Shown piece by piece: positions 48,164 through 57,476 of a stretch of 64,000 nucleotides of DNA; the stretch's first letter is position 1, and each line of letters starts with the position of its first letter. This DNA comes from Dickeya dianthicola NCPPB 453. GTDB taxonomy: Bacteria; Pseudomonadota; Gammaproteobacteria; Enterobacterales; Enterobacteriaceae. The notes under the pieces were generated by a model. The model searched no databases. It saw only the letters and a program-made list of their open reading frames with translations, and had not been told where the DNA came from. The stretch is taken from the NCBI RefSeq assembly GCF_000365305.1, contig NZ_CM001841.1, positions 2,025,357 to 2,089,356 of the forward strand. Direction: 5' to 3'. The translations under genes and the position numbers were made by a program.

Positions 48164-49639
48164 ATGGCGGTAACGTCAACAGCCCAGGCGTGTGACCTGG
48201 TTATTTTCGGTGCGAAGGGCGACCTTGCGCGCCGCAAATTGTTGCCTTCACTGTATCAACTGGAAAAAGCAGGCCATATTCATCCGGAAACCCGCATTAT
48301 CGGCGTGGGACGGGCGAAGTGGGACCGGGACACCTATATCAACGTGGTGCGCGAAGCGCTGGAAACCTTTCTCAAGGAGCCGCTCGATCCGGCATTGTGG
48401 ACAACCCTGAGTAATCGGCTTGACTTCTGTAACCTCGATGTGGAAGACAGCGAGGGATTCAAGCGATTGGGGACGATGCTCGATCAGCAAAATCGCACCA
48501 CCATCAATTATTTCGCCATGCCGCCGAGCACTTTCGGCGCTATCTGCCGCGGTCTGGGGCAGGCCGGCCTGAACAAGGAACCGGCACGTGTGGTGATGGA
48601 AAAACCGCTGGGAACCAACCTGGCGTCGTCACGGGTGATCAACAATCAGGTGGCGGAGTTTTTCAACGAATGTCAGGTCTACCGCATCGACCACTATCTC
48701 GGCAAGGAAACCGTGCTGAACCTGCTGGCGCTGCGTTTCGCCAATTCCTTGTTTGCCAACAACTGGGATAACCGCACTATCGATCACGTGCAGATTACCG
48801 TGTCGGAAGAGGTGGGCATTGAAGGGCGCTGGGGGTATTTCGATCAGGCCGGGCAAATGCGCGACATGATTCAGAACCATCTGTTGCAGGTTCTGACCAT
48901 GATTGCCATGTCGCCGCCGGCGGACCTGAGCACCGATCGCATCCGTGATGAAAAGGTGAAAGTCCTGCGTTCGCTGCGTCGTATCGATCGTTCCAACGTG
49001 CATGACGTGACGGTGCGCGGGCAGTACACCAGCGGTTTTGTGCAGGGCAAGAAAGTGCCGGGCTACCTGGAAGAAGAAGGGGCCAACAAGGCCAGCAATA
49101 CCGAAACCTTCGTGGCCATTCGCGTCGATATCGACGACTGGCGCTGGTCCGGCGTGCCGTTTTATCTGCGCACCGGTAAACGTTTGCCGTCAAAATGTTC
49201 GGAAGTGGTGGTTTACTTTAAAAACCCGGCGCTCAACCTGTTCCACGATTCTTATCAACAATTACCGCAGAATAAGCTGATCATCCGCCTGCAGCCGGAT
49301 GAAGGGGTAGAAATCCAGGTGTTGAACAAGATTCCGGGGTTGGACCACAAACATCGGTTGCAGACCACCAAGCTTGACCTGAGCTTCTCGGAAACCTTTA
49401 ACCAGCAGCACCTGGCGGACGCCTATGAACGTCTGCTGCTGGAAACCATGCGCGGCATTCAGGCATTGTTCGTGCGTCGCGACGAAGTGGAAGAGGCCTG
49501 GAAATGGGTGGATTCCATTATGGATGCCTGGGCAATGGACAATGACTCACCCAAGCCTTATCAGGCAGGGACCTGGGGGCCGGTCGCGTCCGTCGCCATG
49601 ATTACCCGCGATGGGCGTTCCTGGAACGAAGTGGAATAA
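48164..49639 (+). CDS. zwf: Glucose-6-phosphate 1-dehydrogenase
   Basis: A 491-residue enzyme, E. coli length, that oxidises glucose-6-phosphate with NADP+. Coenzyme fold DLVIFGAKGDLARRKLLPSL, active-site RIDHYLGKET, and the C-terminal domain YERLLLETMRGIQALFVRRDE. The ATG at 48164 follows GAGGAG; upstream in-frame starts would include the HexR box. In Dickeya the next gene is the KDPG aldolase gene, with no edd between, as seen here. Confidence 0.98.
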   Translation: MAVTSTAQACDLVIFGAKGDLARRKLLPSLYQLEKAGHIHPETRIIGVGRAKWDRDTYINVVREALETFLKEPLDPALWTTLSNRLDFCNLDVEDSEGFKRLGTMLDQQNRTTINYFAMPPSTFGAICRGLGQAGLNKEPARVVMEKPLGTNLASSRVINNQVAEFFNECQVYRIDHYLGKETVLNLLALRFANSLFANNWDNRTIDHVQITVSEEVGIEGRWGYFDQAGQMRDMIQNHLLQVLTMIAMSPPADLSTDRIRDEKVKVLRSLRRIDRSNVHDVTVRGQYTSGFVQGKKVPGYLEEEGANKASNTETFVAIRVDIDDWRWSGVPFYLRTGKRLPSKCSEVVVYFKNPALNLFHDSYQQLPQNKLIIRLQPDEGVEIQVLNKIPGLDHKHRLQTTKLDLSFSETFNQQHLADAYERLLLETMRGIQALFVRRDEVEEAWKWVDSIMDAWAMDNDSPKPYQAGTWGPVASVAMITRDGRSWNEVE

Positions 49640-49792
49640 GCGGTTTTGCCCCGGCGGAAGGCGGGGCGAAGCCGTTAGCGTATTTTGGCTGACGGTGCGG
49701 TCGGACGTCCGTGGGTAACTGCGGATCCCTGTGGCAGGGGCGCGCCAGATCATTAATCGATGCCCGTTGGGCATGACTGGAGATTACCCTCG

Positions 49793-50434
49793 ATGAAAAA
49801 CTGGAAAACCAGTGCGGAACAGATTCTGACAGCCGGTCCGGTTGTTCCTGTTATTGTGATTAACAAACTGGAACACGCGGTGCCGATGGCGAAAGCCCTG
49901 GTAGCGGGTGGTGTGCGTGTGCTGGAGTTGACGCTGCGTACCGATTGTGCGGTAGAGGCAATTCGCCTGATCGCGCAGGAAGTACCGGACGCTATCGTCG
50001 GCGCCGGTACGGTCACCAACCCGCAGCAGCTGGCGGAAGTGACCGCAGCCGGTGCGCAGTTTGCCATCAGCCCCGGCCTGACCGAGCCGCTGCTGAAAGC
50101 CGCAACGGAAGGCACTATTCCGTTGATTCCAGGGATCAGCACCGTATCTGAACTGATGCTGGGGATGGATTACGGCTTGCGCGAGTTTAAATTCTTCCCG
50201 GCGGAAGCTAACGGCGGGGTGAAAGCGCTGCAGGCGATTGCCGGCCCGTTCGGCAAGATTCGTTTCTGCCCGACCGGCGGCATCTCGCTGAAGAATTACC
50301 GTGACTATCTGGCGCTGAAAAGCGTGCTGTGCGTCGGCGGTTCCTGGCTGGTGCCGGCCGATGCGCTGGAAAGCGGCGATTACGATCGCATCACGGCGCT
50401 GGCGCGTGAAGCCGTTGCCGGCGCGACAGCCTGA
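49793..50434 (+). CDS. eda: KDPG/KHG aldolase (kdgA)
   Basis: A 213-residue class I aldolase splitting 2-keto-3-deoxy-6-phosphogluconate to pyruvate and glyceraldehyde-3-phosphate. The Schiff-base lysine is K133 in [10 protein letters not shown]45 lies in VLELTLRTD. In soft-rot bacteria this enzyme (called KdgA) also finishes pectin-derived KDG breakdown, so it can be used without Edd. ATG 49793 gives the E. coli length; a 153-base gap after zwf holds no gene and no KdgR-like box that I could see. Confidence 0.97.
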   Translation: MKNWKTSAEQILTAGPVVPVIVINKLEHAVPMAKALVAGGVRVLELTLRTDCAVEAIRLIAQEVPDAIVGAGTVTNPQQLAEVTAAGAQFAISPGLTEPLLKAATEGTIPLIPGISTVSELMLGMDYGLREFKFFPAEANGGVKALQAIAGPFGKIRFCPTGGISLKNYRDYLALKSVLCVGGSWLVPADALESGDYDRITALAREAVAGATA

Positions 50435-50460
50435 CCGACGTTTTCCTTTTTTATGCCTCA

Positions 50461-50484
50461 AGCCCGCTTCCGCGGGCTTTTTTG
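50461..50484 (+). terminator. Rho-independent terminator after eda
   Basis: AGCCCGC/GCGGGCT stem (50461-50467, 50472-50478) with a TTCC loop and a T-run. Confidence 0.93.
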
Positions 50485-50525
50485 TGCTCAATCGACAAGA
50501 CGACAGACTTATTTTGCGTCTGATG

Positions 50526-51704
50526 TCAGCCGCTGACCGTGACGGCTGTCGCGGTGGCCTTCGCCAGTTGCACGGCGGCGTCCGTGCTGTCGGCGGTCGC
50601 CAGTGCAACGCCCATACGGCGGCGTCCGCTGATGTCCGGCTTGCCGAACAGACGAATCTGGGTATACGGCCGCAATGCCTGCTCCAGCCCTTGATAGCGC
50701 ACATCGTTGCTGGTCAGTTCCGGCAGGATAACCGCGGAGGCTGACGGGCCGTACTGACGGATCGCGCCGATCGGCAGACCGAGGAATGCGCGTACATGCA
50801 GCGCAAACTCGGACAGATCCTGCGAAATGAGCGTCACCATGCCGGTATCGTGCGGGCGTGGCGACACTTCACTGAAGATGACCTCGTCGCCGCAAATAAA
50901 CAGTTCCACGCCAAACAGGCCGAAACCGCCCAGTGCTGTCACCACGTTGCCGGCAATCTCTTTGGCCCGCGTCAGCGCCAGCTCGCTCATCCGCTGCGGC
51001 TGCCAGGATTCGCGGTAATCACCGTCTTCCTGACGATGGCCGATTGGCTCGCAGAAGTGCAGACCATCAACCGCATGGATAGTCAGCAGTGTGATTTCGA
51101 AATCGAATTTCACCAGTCCTTCCACAATCACTTTTCCGCCGCCGGCCCGGCCGCCTTCCTGCGCATAGCGCCAGGCGTAGTCCAGCTGTTCCGGCGCCCG
51201 GATCAGGCTCTGGCCTTTCCCCGATGAGCTCATCACCGGTTTGACGATACAGGGAAAACCCAGCTCATTGGCAGCCTGACGGAACGCGGTTTCGTCAGCG
51301 GCAAAACGGTAACTGGACGTCGGCAGGCTCAGCGTTTCCGCCGCCAGTCGACGGATGCCTTCGCGGTTCATGGTCAGGCGGGTGGCTTCGGCACACGGCA
51401 CCACGCGCTGCCCCTGTTGTTCCAGCGCGACCAGCATATCCGTGGCGATAGCTTCGATTTCAGGCACGATGTAATCCGGGCGTTCTTGTGCCACCAGTTG
51501 TTTCAGTGCTTCGCCATCCAGCATATTGATGACGTGGCTGCGGTGGGCGACTTGCATGGCCGGAGCATCGGCGTAGCGATCGACCGCGATGACCTCAATC
51601 CCCAGACGCTGACACTCAATCGCCACTTCTTTTCCCAGCTCGCCGGAGCCTAACAGCATAACGCGGGTGGCTCCGGGACGCAGGGCGGTTCCCATTGTTA
51701 ACAT
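50526..51704 (-). CDS. purT: Formate-dependent phosphoribosylglycinamide formyltransferase
   Basis: A 392-residue ATP-grasp enzyme using formate and ATP to formylate GAR in purine synthesis. [23 protein letters not shown] opens the PreATP-grasp fold; [14 protein letters not shown] and [10 protein letters not shown] follow, then [18 protein letters not shown]. The ATG at 51704 matches the E. coli length; a long in-frame extension to 51914 crosses the promoter and PurR box and is rejected. Confidence 0.97.
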   Translation of the reverse strand: MLTMGTALRPGATRVMLLGSGELGKEVAIECQRLGIEVIAVDRYADAPAMQVAHRSHVINMLDGEALKQLVAQERPDYIVPEIEAIATDMLVALEQQGQRVVPCAEATRLTMNREGIRRLAAETLSLPTSSYRFAADETAFRQAANELGFPCIVKPVMSSSGKGQSLIRAPEQLDYAWRYAQEGGRAGGGKVIVEGLVKFDFEITLLTIHAVDGLHFCEPIGHRQEDGDYRESWQPQRMSELALTRAKEIAGNVVTALGGFGLFGVELFICGDEVIFSEVSPRPHDTGMVTLISQDLSEFALHVRAFLGLPIGAIRQYGPSASAVILPELTSNDVRYQGLEQALRPYTQIRLFGKPDISGRRRMGVALATADSTDAAVQLAKATATAVTVSG

Positions 51705-51736
51705 GACCTGATACCTGATGATGTTGTAAAAAAGAA

Positions 51737-51778
51737 CGTGTCGTAAAAAACGTATAGTAAAAAACGTATCGTAAAAAC
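51737..51778 (+). repeat. 14-bp tandem repeat, three copies, purT leader
   Basis: CGTGTCGTAAAAAA, CGTATAGTAAAAAA and CGTATCGTAAAAAC follow each other at 51737, 51751 and 51765, between the PurR box and the purT start. Confidence 0.85.
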
Positions 51779-51813
51779 GGGCAGACCGGGGCCCGAACAT
51801 GGCCGCAGTATAA

Positions 51814-51829
51814 ACGAAAACGTTTGCGT
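51814..51829. promoter_or_regulatory. PurR operator upstream of purT
   Basis: ACGAAAACGTTTGCGT, which on the minus strand reads ACGCAAACGTTTTCGT, the PurR consensus. It is 110 bases upstream of the purT start and implies repression by PurR with hypoxanthine or guanine. Confidence 0.92.
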
Positions 51830-52014
51830 TTGGCATTACTCGCGTACCGGTACGCAAAAGCGAGTGAAAACTCATGCAGATCTCGGCACAAGCTGGATTC
51901 CCCCGATGATTCATGACAGGCTTTGGGCATTTACCGTCTCACCACCGTTGGCTCGCCAGCGTGGGGCGGGATGTAAGGCAGAGCCTGATCAATGAATGGA
52001 AAGGAGTGACGTGG

Positions 52015-54066
52015 ATGAAAGCGCCGCAAGCCGAAAAACGCCCGCATGTGATGACGATGCATGGCGATACCCGCATCGATAATTACTATTGGCTGCGAGA
52101 TGACGAACGCAACAACCCGGATGTGCTGGCCTGGCTGCAGGAAGAGAATCGCTATTGTGATCAGATCATGGCGCCCCATGCCGCGCTGCGTCAGACCTTG
52201 TATGAGGAAATGGTGGCGCGGATCCCCGGTGAAGACGTATCCGTGCCCTATGTGAAACGCGGCTACCGCTACCAGAGCCGCTATGAGCCCGGCAAGGATT
52301 ACGCTATTTACCAGCGTCAGCCGGAGCAGGAGACGGGACACGACGCCTGGCAGGTATTGCTGGATGGCAATCAGCGGGCGGCAGGCAGCGAGTTTTACAA
52401 TCTGGGCGCGCTGGGCGTCAGCCCTGACAATCGCCTGATGAGCGTGGCGGAAGATTTGTTGTCCCGTCGGCAGTATGTGGTGACGTTTTGCGACCTCACC
52501 ACCGGCGAGTGGCTGGCGGATAGGCTGGAAAATGTCTCGGCCGGCAGCGAGTGGGCGGCGGACTCCCGTACTCTTTACTACGTGCGTAAAAATCCGCAGA
52601 CCTTGCTGCCTTATCAGGTCTATCGCCATCGTCTGGGGGACGATCCGCAGCAGGACGAACTGGTGTACGAAGAAACGGATGACGCGTTCTACCTTAGTCT
52701 GGATAAAACCACGTCCGAGCGTTATATCCTGATTTACCTCGACAGCACCACCAGCACGGAAATTCTGTTGCTGGACGCCGCCGACCCACAGGCAACGCCG
52801 CGCGTATTTGTGCCGCGACGCCCGGATCACGAGTATGTGGTCGACCATTTCCGTGACGCATTTTATGTCCGGTCCAACAAAGACGGCAAAACCTTTGGTT
52901 TTTATCGCGCCCACGACGCCAGCGAGCCGGCATGGGACGCCCTGATCGCCCCGCGTCCGGAACGGGTGCTGGAAGGGTTTTCGCTGTTTGACGACTGGTA
53001 CGTGGTTGAAGAGCGCGAACGCGGGTTGACCCACATCCGCTACATTCACTGGCAAACGGCGGAATCCCGCCAGATTGCCTTTAACGACCCGGCCTATGTG
53101 ACCTGGCTGAGCTATAACCCGATGCCGGAGAGCACGCAATTGCGTTACGGTTATTCCTCCATGACCACGCCGATGACTATCTATGAGCTGGACATGGCGA
53201 CCGGCGCTCAGGTGGAGCTTAAGCAATCAGAGGTGAAAAATTTTGACGCCGGAAATTACCGGAGCGAGCGGTTGTGGGTAATGGCGCGCGATGGCGAGTC
53301 GGTGCCGGTATCGCTGGTGTATCACAAAGACTGCGAGCTGGGCCAAAGCCCGCTGCTGGTCTATGGCTACGGCGCTTATGGCAGCAGTATGGATCCGGAG
53401 TTCAGCAGTAGTCGTCTTAGCTTGCTGGATCGCGGCTTCGTGTATGCGCTGGCGCATATTCGCGGCGGCGGCGAGCTGGGACAGCAATGGCATGATCAGG
53501 GGCGTCTGTCCAATAAGATGAATACCTTTACGGATTTCATTGACGTCACGCAGGCCCTGCTGGCGCGCGGTTATGGCGATCCGGCGAAAACCTTCGCGAT
53601 GGGCGGCAGCGCGGGCGGGTTGCTGATGGGCGCCGTGATTAATCTGGCGCCGTCGCTGTTTAGCGGCGTAGTCGCGCAGGTGCCGTTTGTCGACGTGCTT
53701 ACTACCATGCTGGACGAGTCCATTCCGCTCACCACTGGTGAATACGACGAGTGGGGCAACCCGAACAACGCGCGGGATTACCAGTACATCAAACAATATA
53801 GCCCTTATGACAGCATCTCGGCGCAGGCGTATCCGCACCTGCTGGTAACCACCGGTCTGCACGATTCTCAGGTTCAGTACTGGGAACCGGCCAAATGGGT
53901 AGCGAAACTGCGCGAATTGAAAACCGATGACCATCTGCTGCTGTTGCATACCGATATGGGGTCAGGGCATGGCGGCAAATCCGGTCGTTTGGCTCAGTTT
54001 GAAGATATTGCACAGGAGTTCACCTTCCTGCTGATGGTGCTGGAGCACCAGCCGACGTTGAAATAG
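52015..54066 (+). CDS. ptrB: Oligopeptidase B
   Basis: A 683-residue S9A serine peptidase cutting after basic residues in short peptides. N-terminal beta-propeller with [21 protein letters not shown]-terminal alpha/beta hydrolase with the nucleophile S532 in [11 protein letters not shown] and catalytic H652 in [11 protein letters not shown] 52015 is chosen because AAGGAG sits 8 bases upstream and the start matches E. coli PtrB. It is divergent from purT. Confidence 0.96.
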   Translation: MKAPQAEKRPHVMTMHGDTRIDNYYWLRDDERNNPDVLAWLQEENRYCDQIMAPHAALRQTLYEEMVARIPGEDVSVPYVKRGYRYQSRYEPGKDYAIYQRQPEQETGHDAWQVLLDGNQRAAGSEFYNLGALGVSPDNRLMSVAEDLLSRRQYVVTFCDLTTGEWLADRLENVSAGSEWAADSRTLYYVRKNPQTLLPYQVYRHRLGDDPQQDELVYEETDDAFYLSLDKTTSERYILIYLDSTTSTEILLLDAADPQATPRVFVPRRPDHEYVVDHFRDAFYVRSNKDGKTFGFYRAHDASEPAWDALIAPRPERVLEGFSLFDDWYVVEERERGLTHIRYIHWQTAESRQIAFNDPAYVTWLSYNPMPESTQLRYGYSSMTTPMTIYELDMATGAQVELKQSEVKNFDAGNYRSERLWVMARDGESVPVSLVYHKDCELGQSPLLVYGYGAYGSSMDPEFSSSRLSLLDRGFVYALAHIRGGGELGQQWHDQGRLSNKMNTFTDFIDVTQALLARGYGDPAKTFAMGGSAGGLLMGAVINLAPSLFSGVVAQVPFVDVLTTMLDESIPLTTGEYDEWGNPNNARDYQYIKQYSPYDSISAQAYPHLLVTTGLHDSQVQYWEPAKWVAKLRELKTDDHLLLLHTDMGSGHGGKSGRLAQFEDIAQEFTFLLMVLEHQPTLK

Positions 54067-54255
54067 CGCCCGTACGCCAAGCCGGTAACTTTCTCAAGTA
54101 TTTTCAAGGCGGTGTTGTGCTGGGGAAATCGAGGAACAGAAGAGGCTGGTCAGCATTTGAAACTGCGATCACCGGGTGTCAGGAGGCAGAGGGTGATCGC
54201 AGGAATGTTGCCTTGGCGACAATACCGTTCAATTGACCGGAAGAACGGCGGCAAC

Positions 54256-54372
54256 TTAGTGGGTTTCAGGCTGTGGCTGAGCCCGTTTAGCCCGCTTTTC
54301 CGCCCGTTTCTGCTCGGCGGTTTTCAGCGGTTTTTTCTTGGCGTTTTTCTTGCTGTCCATTCCTTTACTCAT
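54256..54372 (-). CDS. Very small Lys/Arg-rich protein, 38 aa
   Basis: On the minus strand MSKGMDSKKNAKKKPLKTAE continues to QKRAEKRAKRAQPQPETH. It is highly basic, with GAGG seven bases before the ATG. Sequences of this kind (MSKG-D-SKK-AKK...) occur as conserved small proteins in enterobacteria, from memory, with no known function. It is too short to show in an ordinary ORF search, and an unrelated plus-strand frame overlaps it. Confidence 0.6.
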   Translation of the reverse strand: MSKGMDSKKNAKKKPLKTAEQKRAEKRAKRAQPQPETH

Positions 54373-54537
54373 GTTGTGCCTCGCTTGGTAAAAGGTTGGT
54401 TTGCCCGTTCATTAACCCCCTGTTTGCGCGGGGATGCAAGAAAAAAAAGCGTTTTTCTGACGGATGGCGTCGCGTAAAGCATCTGGCTCAGGCAAGACGG
54501 CATGAAACTGTAATCAGATGCTAAACGGATGGTAAAC

Positions 54538-54568
54538 AGGCGCTACCCGGCCGTACCGGATAGCGCCT
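54538..54568 (-). terminator. Hairpin after holE
   Basis: AGGCGCTACCCGG (54538-54550) and CCGGATAGCGCCT (54556-54568) form a 13-bp stem with one mismatch downstream of holE on the minus strand; only three Ts follow. Confidence 0.55.
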
Positions 54569-54597
54569 CTCCGAAACCATACTGGAAAACGGGAGCG

Positions 54598-54828
54598 TTA
54601 TTTACTGTTGGGGTCGTACGGCAGGGTGGAAAACTGGCGGGACATCTCCCGGTAATCGCTGACCCTTTCACGGAAATAGGTGCGCAGGTGCGCGGGCTGC
54701 TGCTGTTCGATTTCATCCAGGATCACCGGCATGTTGTAGCGTTCACGAAACGCCACGCCGGATGCCGCCAGATCCACATTGACCTTTTCCATTTCTTCAT
54801 AAGGAAGTTCGGCCAGATTGTATCCCAT
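54598..54828 (-). CDS. holE: DNA polymerase III theta subunit
   Basis: A 76-residue protein, E. coli length, that stabilises the epsilon proofreading subunit in the polymerase III core. The signature [20 protein letters not shown] is followed by [18 protein letters not shown] and ends [14 protein letters not shown]. The minus-strand ATG at 54828 has a strong GAGGAGG, so the longer frame to 54963 is not used. It sits between ptrB and the copper genes as in E. coli. Confidence 0.95.
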   Translation of the reverse strand: MGYNLAELPYEEMEKVNVDLAASGVAFRERYNMPVILDEIEQQQPAHLRTYFRERVSDYREMSRQFSTLPYDPNSK

Positions 54829-54989
54829 GATTGCCTCCTCTCTGTTGCGCCATAAAATTAAAGCAGAAGTGTGGAATTGGCAAATTCCGTTACTGTCCTG
54901 TCCCTCGACAAGGCGACAGGCGACTCGTATCCTTGCCGCTGACTCTTGGTCTCCTGAACCCAATGGGGACCGTCAGAAAGGATGAAATC

Positions 54990-55370
54990 ATGTTGAAACG
55001 TAGAATTTTTCCGGTCCTGAATGTGGCGGTGTTGGTGGGCAGTCTGGTTATTTCCCACTCGGCACTGGCGCATGCGCACCTCAAAAGTCAAACGCCGGCA
55101 GCGGATAAGGATATTCCGGTGCAAAAAGCGCCTTCTTCTCTGACGCTGCTTTTCTCCGAAGAGATCGAGCCCGCTTTTAGCGGTGTTGAAGTGACGTCGG
55201 CGGGACAGACCGTGCCGGTGGGCAAAGTCACAGTGGAGAGCGGCCATCGCAATGTTCTGGTGGTGCCGTTTGAAAAGCCGCTGGTCAGCGGCAGTTATCA
55301 GGTTAACTGGCGCGTGTTGTCCGTTGATGGTCACAAGACCGAAGGAAACTATCGCTTCGGCGTTAAGTAA
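54990..55370 (+). CDS. yobA: CopC-type periplasmic copper-binding protein (YobA)
   Basis: A 126-residue copper-resistance CopC-domain protein. The signal peptide ends in SHSALA so the mature protein begins HAHLKSQTP, whose N-terminal His is the Cu(II) ligand in the CopC family; the second site His lies in SVDGHKTEGNYRF. AAAGGA precedes the ATG at 54990. The stop is 3 bases before the copD-type gene. Confidence 0.92.
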   Translation: MLKRRIFPVLNVAVLVGSLVISHSALAHAHLKSQTPAADKDIPVQKAPSSLTLLFSEEIEPAFSGVEVTSAGQTVPVGKVTVESGHRNVLVVPFEKPLVSGSYQVNWRVLSVDGHKTEGNYRFGVK

Positions 55371-55373
55371 GCG

Positions 55374-56276
55374 ATGACGCTGGAATGGCTTTACGCGTTA
55401 TCGCGCTTCGGACATTTTTCCAGTCTTATGGTGCTGGTTGGCTCAGCGTGTTACAGCACATTGCTTGCCCCCCGGACGTATCGGGCTCGGCTGGCGTCGC
55501 AGTTGCATGGTTTGACGGCAATCGGCTGTGTGGCGGCGCTATTGACCGCTGTAGCCATACTGGCGGCGCAAACCGGATTGATGAGTGGCGACTGGCGTAA
55601 TATCGGCGATGGCGGCATCTGGCGCGCCGTGCTGGGCACCCGCTTCGGGAATATTTGGCGTTGGCAACCCGTGCTGGCGTCGTTGGCCTGCGTGGCGTTT
55701 TTCTGGCGTAGCCGTAGCCGTAGCCGTAGCCGTAGCCGTAGCCGGCAAGCGGGCGTGTTGATGCTGGGCATACTGCAACTATGCGGCATGGGGTGGGTGG
55801 GGCACGCGGCGATGCTGGAAGGATGGCCTGGCGTACTGCATGGCGCCAATCAGGTCGTGCATTTGCTGTCCGTGACGTTTTGGGTCGGGGGGTTGCCGCC
55901 ACTGCTGTTTGTGTTGCGGGATGCGCGGCTGGTGCAGACGCGAACGGACGCTATCCTGACGATGATGCGTTTTTCCCGTTATGGTCACCTGGCCGTTGCA
56001 TTGACTATCCTGACCGGGCTGGTGAATACACGGCTGATTCTCGGCTGGCCGCTAGCGGGCGCAGGGCTTTATGGCGCGTTGCTGGCAGTGAAAATTCTGC
56101 TGGTGGCGGTGATGGCGCTGCTGGCGTTATTTAATCGGTATTGGGTGGTGCCGCGCTTTCAGCGGGTAAATGATATAGCGTATGACTATTTTCTGCGACT
56201 CACCACGGTGGAACTGGCGTTATCTGTTCTGGTCATCGCATTGGTCAGCTTTTTTGCTACGCTATCGCCGGTTTGA
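55374..56276 (+). CDS. yebZ: CopD-type copper membrane protein (YebZ)
   Basis: A 300-residue inner-membrane protein of the CopD family with about eight transmembrane helices and conserved histidines in RFGHFSSLM, GHAAMLEG and NQVVHLLSVTFWVGG. It probably passes copper across the inner membrane with the CopC-type partner encoded just upstream. A hexanucleotide repeat at 55707-55742 inserts six Arg-Ser units in a cytoplasmic or periplasmic loop. The E. coli third gene, yebY, is not found downstream. Confidence 0.92.
   Translation: MTLEWLYALSRFGHFSSLMVLVGSACYSTLLAPRTYRARLASQLHGLTAIGCVAALLTAVAILAAQTGLMSGDWRNIGDGGIWRAVLGTRFGNIWRWQPVLASLACVAFFWRSRSRSRSRSRSRQAGVLMLGILQLCGMGWVGHAAMLEGWPGVLHGANQVVHLLSVTFWVGGLPPLLFVLRDARLVQTRTDAILTMMRFSRYGHLAVALTILTGLVNTRLILGWPLAGAGLYGALLAVKILLVAVMALLALFNRYWVVPRFQRVNDIAYDYFLRLTTVELALSVLVIALVSFFATLSPV
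55707..55742 (+). repeat. Hexanucleotide repeat, six copies of CGTAGC
   Basis: Six perfect CGTAGC copies within the copD-type gene encode (RS)6. Slippage would change the number of Arg-Ser pairs without frameshift. Confidence 0.97.
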
Positions 56277-56365
56277 ATCGCGCAAAAGCGTGGTGCGGGA
56301 ACGCTGTCCGTTCGTGTTGCACGAGCGCAAGAAATCCATCAGGCTATTTTCCTATAACAAGCATT

Positions 56366-56384
56366 GATAATGAAAATAATTATC
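56366..56384. promoter_or_regulatory. Fur box upstream of ftnA
   Basis: GATAATGAAAATAATTATC agrees with the Fur consensus GATAATGATAATCATTATC at 17 of 19 positions, 134 bases before the ftnA start. In E. coli Fur-Fe activates ftnA. Confidence 0.9.
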
Positions 56385-56517
56385 AAATCATAATTTGCGA
56401 TCATTTCCCTAATAATGAAACTGTTCGCTGACTGGTTAATGGAATGTTTTAAATTTTATTATTTGCAGGCATAATTCCATTCCATCAGTCACCTGCCAGT
56501 AAAAATAAGGAATGGAC

Positions 56518-57027
56518 ATGTTAAAAAAAGAAATGATTCAAAAGCTGAATGAGCAGCTTAATCTTGAATTTTACTCCGCCAATCTGTACTTGCAGATGAG
56601 CGCCTGGTGTGGCGACAAAGGTTTTGAAGGGGCGTCGATTTTCCTGAAGTCGCATTCCCGTGAAGAAATGGAGCACATGCAGCGTTTGTTCGATTATCTG
56701 GACGATACCGGCAGCCTGCCTGTGCTGGGTGCTATCGCCGCGCCGCCGGTTGATTTCAATTCGCTGCAGGATGTGTTCAAGCTGACCTATGAACATGAGC
56801 AATTGATCACCAGTAAAATCAATGCGCTGGCTCATGCCGCTATGACGTTGCAGGATTACTCCACCTTCAATTTTCTGCAATGGTATGTAGCAGAACAGCA
56901 TGAAGAGGAAAAACTGTTCAAGTCTATCCTCGACAAGATGGGCATGGTGAATGCTCAGGAAGGCGGTCTGTTCTTTATTGATCAGGATCTGAAGAAAATG
57001 GCGGCATCCGTCACGCCGTCTGCCTGA
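56518..57027 (+). CDS. ftnA: Bacterial non-haem ferritin
   Basis: A 169-residue iron-storage ferritin, four-helix bundle forming a 24-mer. Ferroxidase ligands lie in [17 protein letters not shown] (E), [20 protein letters not shown], and [18 protein letters not shown] 56518 is chosen because TAAGGA ends 6 bases upstream; the ATG at 56512 is too close. It is preceded by a Fur box, consistent with iron-dependent control. Confidence 0.95.
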   Translation: MLKKEMIQKLNEQLNLEFYSANLYLQMSAWCGDKGFEGASIFLKSHSREEMEHMQRLFDYLDDTGSLPVLGAIAAPPVDFNSLQDVFKLTYEHEQLITSKINALAHAAMTLQDYSTFNFLQWYVAEQHEEEKLFKSILDKMGMVNAQEGGLFFIDQDLKKMAASVTPSA

Positions 57028-57157
57028 TGATGGTCGGGCGGCTGGATTATCCGGCCGCCTGGTTTATTGTTATTTCCCGCCTGTTTCCCTCGAAGATAAC
57101 TATTATCGATATCGCACCGCATACGGTATATTCTCGCTGTTTCTCACTGTCATTTTA

Positions 57158-57284
57158 TATACCCGTCATACTTCAAGTTGCAGGTGTGTTGGCTGCGTTC
57201 GTTCACCCGAATCACTTACCTGAGTAAGCTCATCGGGATTCTCTCTCTCGCCGCCGTCCTGCAACTCGAATTATTTAGGGCATA
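57158..57284. repeat. ERIC/IRU element, 127 bp
   Basis: Exactly 127 bp, beginning TATACCCGTCATACTTCAAG and ending CAACTCGAATTATTTAGGG, with the inner ACTTACCTGAGTAAGCTC core. It is a palindromic enterobacterial repetitive intergenic consensus. The whole gap 57028-57476 otherwise shows only a weak hairpin just after ftnA (57037-57059). Confidence 0.92.
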
Positions 57285-57476
57285 CGTTGTTGGTCGGCAT
57301 GCGGTTTGGTGAAAGAAGAGCGTACCGGATACACAGGATTATTTCGCTGGTTAACGGAATAATCACGGTATTTCCCGGCGGATCAGTCTGGGCCGCCGGT
57401 TAGTCATCAGCACGACAAGCTGATGTCCACCAGGATTAAGCGAATTCACCGTATTTCCGCATGAGAGAGCAAGCTG

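Noticed and set aside
51705..51914. Longer purT start at 51914
   Set aside because: The extra 70 residues would cover the PurR box and the 14-bp repeats; the start at 51704 gives the standard protein length.
54112..54477. 121-codon plus-strand frame after ptrB
   Set aside because: No ribosome site and poor composition; the same bases encode the basic 38-aa minus-strand protein with a ribosome site.
56277..56517. SdsR/RyeB small RNA, found near yebYZ in E. coli
   Set aside because: No sequence resembling the SdsR body or its terminator was seen between the copD-type gene and ftnA.
57027..57227. 66-codon frame overlapping the ftnA stop
   Set aside because: It runs into the ERIC element and has no coherent protein features.
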